Shown piece after piece: positions 60,524 to 64,000 of a DNA stretch of 64,000 bases. The stretch is from Limnoglobus roseus (GTDB lineage Bacteria > Planctomycetota > Planctomycetia > Gemmatales > Gemmataceae): contig NZ_CP042425.1 of the NCBI RefSeq assembly GCF_008254045.1, forward strand, positions 1 through 64,000, in the 5' to 3' direction. The position numbers were made by a program, and so were the translations under genes. The notes beneath the pieces are model-generated. The model saw only the letters and a list, made by a program, of their open reading frames with translations, did not search any database and was not told the DNA's origin. Each line of letters begins with the position of its first letter. The first letter of the stretch is position 1.

Positions 60524-63013
60524 ATGCGTTCCCTGATAGCCCCCCTGGTCCTGTTCGCACTCGCCGCTTCGGCCTTCGGCCAGATGCCGGTTCCGCCGGC
60601 GAACGCGGTGGCCGTGGCCCCCGTGCCGGCACCTGCTCCCGCCCAGGCGACACCGTCGCTGAAAGTCGCGGTCTACCCGCCGGACATCAACCTCGAAACG
60701 GCCCGCGACAAGCAGACGTTCGTCGTGCAGGCCACCGAACCGTCCGGCCTCACCCGCGACGTGACCGCCCAGGCACAAGTCACGTTCGTGAACCCGGCCC
60801 TCGTCAAGCGCGACGGCTTCGCCATCACCCCCGTTGCCGACGGCACGACAGAAATGGTCGTGGCGTTCGCCGGGCAAACGGTCAAAGTGCCGGTGAAGGT
60901 TGCCAACGCGACGGCGGACCGGCCGATCAGTTTCAAACTCGACGTGATGCCCGTGTTCCTGCGGACCGGGTGTAACGTCGGCGGCTGTCATGGGGCGGCC
61001 CGCGGCAAGGACGGCTTCCGCCTCTCGCTGTTCGGCTTCGACCCGGACGGCGATCACTTCCGCCTCACCCGCGAACTCAACGGCCGCCGCATCAACCTCG
61101 CGAACCCGGCCGAGTCACTGCTGATCGAGAAGTCGATCGGTAAGGTGCCACACACCGGCGGCAAGAAGTTCGGCGAGGGCGACGAATACTATCAGGCCGT
61201 CATGCGGTGGCTCGAAGCCGACGCCCCGCTCGACCCGCCGACCGTCGCCAGCCCGGTCAGCATGGAAGTCTTCCCGCCGTCGGCGGTGCTCGACGGCAAG
61301 GGCGAGAAGCAACGGCTCGTCGTGCGGGCCAAGTACAGCGACGGCACCGACCGCGACGTGACCAGCCTCGCGCTCTTCCTGACGAACAACGAAGGATCTG
61401 CCAAGATCGACAACGACGGCAGCGTGACGGCCGGCGAGCGCGGCGAGGCGTTCGTCATGGCCCGGTTCGCGACGTTCACGATCGGCGTGCCGTTCATCAC
61501 GCTGCCGAAGGGCTTGCAGTTCACCTGGGGCAAGCACGCCGAGAACAACTACGTCGATCAATTGGTGAACGCGAAGCTCAAGAAACTCCGCATCGAGCCG
61601 TCGCCGCTGTGCGACGACCAGGCGTTCGTCCGCCGCGTGTACCTCGACGTGATCGGGCTGCTGCCGACGCCCGACGAGTACGCCCGGTTCATGGTCAGCA
61701 GTCTGCCGAACAAGCGGGAGTTGCTGGTAGACGAACTGCTCGACCGCAAGGAGTTCGCCGAACTGTGGGTGCTGAAGTGGTCCGACCTGTTGCAAATCCG
61801 CAGCGGCGGAGACCAGGTCATCAGCCGCAAGGCGATGCTGCTCTACTACACCTGGCTGCAAGACAAGATCGCCCGCAACGTGCCGACGAACGAGTGGGTG
61901 AAGGAACTGCTCGGCGCGAACGGCGGCACATTCAAGAACCCGCCGACGAACTACTACCAGGTCGAGCGGGACATCATCAAGGTGACGGAGAACGTCGCCC
62001 AGGTGTTCATGGGCATGCGCATCCAGTGCGCCCAGTGTCACAACCACCCGTTCGACCGCTGGACGATGAACGACTACTACGGGTTCGCGTCGTTCTTCAG
62101 CCAGATCGGGCGGAAGCCGACCGACGACAACCGGGAACTGATCGTGTTCAACGCCGGCGGCGGCGAGATCAACCACCCGGTCCGCGGCCAGCCGATGAAG
62201 CCGAAGTTCCTCGGCGGCGCGGAACCGGACGTGGCCGGCAAGGACCGCCGCGTGGTGATGGCCGATTGGCTGGCGTCGCCGGAGAACCCGTACTTCGCCA
62301 AGAACCTGTCGAACATCGTGTGGGCGCACTTCCTCGGCCAGGGGATCATTAACGAGGTGGACGACGTCCGCATCAGCAACCCGGCCAGTAACCAAGAGTT
62401 GCTCGACGAGATGGGCAAGCGGTTCACCGGGTACAAGTATGACTTCAAGAAGCTCGTGAAGGACATCTGTACGAGCGCCGCCTACCAGCGGTCCACGCAA
62501 TCGACACCGACGAACGCCGGCGACACGCGGAACTTCGCCCGCGCCGCCATCCGCCGCATTCGCGCGGAGACGCTGCTCGACTGCATCACCGAAGTGACCG
62601 GCACGAAGGACAAGTTCTCGGGCTTGCCGCAGGGCGCGCGAGCGGTGCAGATCGCAGACGGCAGCACTAGCACCTACTTCCTCAGCACGTTCGGCCGGGC
62701 GACCCGCGAGTCGGTCTGTTCGTGCGAGGTGCGCCTGGAGCCGACGTTGAGTCAAAGTTTACACCTGCTCAACGGCGACACCGTCGGGCCAAAGGTCGCG
62801 CAGGGCGGGCTGATCGCGAAGATGCTACAAGAGAAGAAGACGCACGGGCAGGTCATCGAGACGATCTACCTCCGCAGCCTGAGCCGGCCGCCCACGGAGG
62901 AGGAACGGTTGAACCTGGAAGCAATGATCAAGAACGGCAAGGACCCGCGAATGGCGTTGGAAGACGTGTTCTGGGCGGTGATGAACTCGCGGGAGTTCAT
63001 GTTCAACCACTGA
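60524..63013 (+). CDS. DUF1549/DUF1553 haem protein with BIG2-like domains
   Basis: 829 residues. Signal peptide MRSLIAPLVLFALAASAFGQ. An Ig/BIG2-like segment (LKVAVYPPDINLETARDKQT) precedes a CX4CH motif in GCNVGGCHGAARGKDGFRLS, then a second BIG2-like part. DUF1549 follows (FVRRVYLDVIGLLPTPDEYA, IQCAQCHNHPFDRWT with CxxCH), then DUF1553 (PYFAKNLSNIVWAHFLGQGI, SLHLLNGDTVG, LRSLSRPPTEEERLNLEAMI). These planctomycete proteins are predicted exported multihaem components paired with DUF1501. No enzyme activity is established. Confidence 0.92.
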   Translation: MRSLIAPLVLFALAASAFGQMPVPPANAVAVAPVPAPAPAQATPSLKVAVYPPDINLETARDKQTFVVQATEPSGLTRDVTAQAQVTFVNPALVKRDGFAITPVADGTTEMVVAFAGQTVKVPVKVANATADRPISFKLDVMPVFLRTGCNVGGCHGAARGKDGFRLSLFGFDPDGDHFRLTRELNGRRINLANPAESLLIEKSIGKVPHTGGKKFGEGDEYYQAVMRWLEADAPLDPPTVASPVSMEVFPPSAVLDGKGEKQRLVVRAKYSDGTDRDVTSLALFLTNNEGSAKIDNDGSVTAGERGEAFVMARFATFTIGVPFITLPKGLQFTWGKHAENNYVDQLVNAKLKKLRIEPSPLCDDQAFVRRVYLDVIGLLPTPDEYARFMVSSLPNKRELLVDELLDRKEFAELWVLKWSDLLQIRSGGDQVISRKAMLLYYTWLQDKIARNVPTNEWVKELLGANGGTFKNPPTNYYQVERDIIKVTENVAQVFMGMRIQCAQCHNHPFDRWTMNDYYGFASFFSQIGRKPTDDNRELIVFNAGGGEINHPVRGQPMKPKFLGGAEPDVAGKDRRVVMADWLASPENPYFAKNLSNIVWAHFLGQGIINEVDDVRISNPASNQELLDEMGKRFTGYKYDFKKLVKDICTSAAYQRSTQSTPTNAGDTRNFARAAIRRIRAETLLDCITEVTGTKDKFSGLPQGARAVQIADGSTSTYFLSTFGRATRESVCSCEVRLEPTLSQSLHLLNGDTVGPKVAQGGLIAKMLQEKKTHGQVIETIYLRSLSRPPTEEERLNLEAMIKNGKDPRMALEDVFWAVMNSREFMFNH

Positions 63014-63020
63014 CGGGCGT

Positions 63021-63048
63021 AAGCCCACCCACGGCCGTGGGTGGGCTT
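63021..63048 (+). terminator. Perfect 28-base palindrome after the DUF1549-type gene
   Basis: AAGCCCACCCACGG followed by its exact complement, seven bases after the stop. No T-tract, so terminator activity is likely but partial. The core GCCCACCC is shared with the secretin terminator at 11726-11748. Confidence 0.65.
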
Positions 63049-63091
63049 TGCGGATTTCCTTCTCTGAGACTGGCACCTGGGGTTTGACAGA

Positions 63092-64000
63092 ATGCTCCGT
63101 TCGACCTTCACCTTGTTTGCCCTCACTTCGCTCGCGGCTCCGGCGTTCGCCGACGGGGCGAAGCCGACGTTCGACGAGGACGTGCTGCCGATCCTCAAGC
63201 AGCACTGCGTCAACTGCCACGGCAACGACAAGCAGAAGGGCGGCCTCAACGCGGCCACGTTCGCGGCCATGATGCAGGGCGGCGGGTCGGGCGAGGTCGT
63301 CGTGGCCGGCGACCCGAACAAGTCGCGGCTGTACACGCTCACCACGCACAGTGCCGAGCCGAAGATGCCGCCGAACGGGCAGAAGATTCCCGACAACCAG
63401 ATCACGGTACTTCGCACGTGGATCGAACAGGGTGCCCGCGAGAACAGCGGCAGCAAGGCGATGGCCGTGAAGCCGAAGACCGACATCGGCCTGAAGTCCG
63501 TCACGAAGGGCCGGCCCGAAGGCCCGCCGCCGATGCCGTCGGCCGGGAAGTTGAAAGCCGATCCGCTGGCGAAAGCCCGCCGACCGGGGGCGGTACTGGC
63601 GATGGCGACTTCGCCGTGGGCACCACTCATCGCCGTCGGCGGCCAGAAGCAAGTCATCTTGCAACACGCCGATACCGGGGAATCGCTCGGCTTCCTGCCG
63701 TTCGAACACGGGCAAATCAACAGCCTCCAGTTCAGCCGCAACGGGAAACTGCTGCTCGCCGCCGGTGGTCGCGGCGGGCAGGCCGGCAAGGCGGTCCTGT
63801 TCAACGTCGAGACGGGCGACAAGATTACCGAAGTCGGCATCGAGTCCGATGCGCTACTAGCCGCCGACATCAGCCCCGATCAATCACTGATCGCCGTCGG
63901 CAGCCCGTCGAAGCTCATCCGCATTTACAGCACCGCCGACGGGTCGGTCGTCCGCGAGATCAAGAAGCACACCGACTGGGTGACGGCCGTCGAGTTCTCG
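63092..64000 (+). CDS. Cytochrome c-WD40 fusion protein, 5' part
   Basis: Runs off the right edge; the frame is open to base 64000. Signal peptide MLRSTFTLFALTSLAAPAFA. Planctomycete-type cytochrome c domain with DVLPILKQHCVNCHG (CxxCH) and AEPKMPPNG (axial Met region). After a linker, WD40 blades begin (GQINSLQFSRNGKLLLAAGG, LLAADISPDQSLIAVGSPSK, KKHTDWVTAVEFS). The C-terminus is not seen. It is the last visible member of the DUF1501/PPC/DUF1549 cluster. Confidence 0.9.
   Translation, partial: MLRSTFTLFALTSLAAPAFADGAKPTFDEDVLPILKQHCVNCHGNDKQKGGLNAATFAAMMQGGGSGEVVVAGDPNKSRLYTLTTHSAEPKMPPNGQKIPDNQITVLRTWIEQGARENSGSKAMAVKPKTDIGLKSVTKGRPEGPPPMPSAGKLKADPLAKARRPGAVLAMATSPWAPLIAVGGQKQVILQHADTGESLGFLPFEHGQINSLQFSRNGKLLLAAGGRGGQAGKAVLFNVETGDKITEVGIESDALLAADISPDQSLIAVGSPSKLIRIYSTADGSVVREIKKHTDWVTAVEFS

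Noticed and set aside
63068..63090. Sigma54-like TGGCAC before the cytochrome-WD40 gene
   Set aside because: The -12 element (TTGCA type) is missing at the required distance.

Overview
The window is high-GC bacterial DNA that reads as a planctomycete, most likely family Gemmataceae. The evidence is gene content: a TIGR02996 protein, two paralogues of a conserved-tail family that I associate with Gemmataceae genomes, two Tat-exported DUF1501 proteins, a DUF1549/DUF1553-type haem protein, a PPC-domain surface protein, a cytochrome c-WD40 protein, a very long secretin and several WD40, HEAT and TPR proteins. I saw no rRNA, tRNA, CRISPR array, prophage or insertion sequence.

Layout. 1-2000: end of a CpsB/YwqE-like phosphatase, a family 2 glycosyltransferase and a TIGR02996/LRR protein, overlapping or adjacent. 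2000-8750: DUF2617 protein, short UvrC, first conserved-tail paralogue, GlcD-type oxidase, small membrane protein, NtrC-type regulator, BON-like protein. 8980-11640: compact McrBC restriction pair followed by the second conserved-tail paralogue. 11770-17510: 1457-residue secretin divergent from a secreted five-repeat protein. 17580-28850: ThiL, WD40 protein, a PEP-hydrolase-family and Tm-1-like pair, sialidase, c-type cytochrome, VOC protein, dienelactone hydrolase and S9 peptidase. 28850-33170: TPR protein, ExeA-like ATPase, degenerate CpsD-like ATPase, TauE exporter, SnoaL-like protein. 33175-37520: phosphate cluster pstS, fused pstC-pstA, phoR. 37590-40980: polysaccharide O-acetylation cluster (MBOAT, AlgX/AlgJ-like protein, esterase). 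41040-46720: sugar isomerase-like and HEAT proteins, CsrA, CoA-binding protein, XPB-like helicase, cyclophilin, toxin-antitoxin pair. 46770-55790: DUF1501, DoxX, FAD amine oxidase, unknown membrane proteins, phosphatase-like and ATP-grasp proteins. 56037-64000: a planctomycete surface/cytochrome cluster with a second toxin-antitoxin pair inside it.

Two sequence-level themes are not captured by gene names. First, nine genes have a TATAAT-like hexamer ending 6-7 nt before the ATG with no Shine-Dalgarno sequence, which points to leaderless transcripts. Second, the intergenic regions, especially between convergent genes, carry long palindromes whose arms are themselves hairpins. Four share GGCGAGC ends but have different, still self-complementary inner stems. 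Related repeats have also entered reading frames in phase (MBOAT gene, Tm-1-like gene, esterase gene) or supply a stop codon (amine oxidase gene).

All function calls come from reading motifs and recalling families. No database search was possible.
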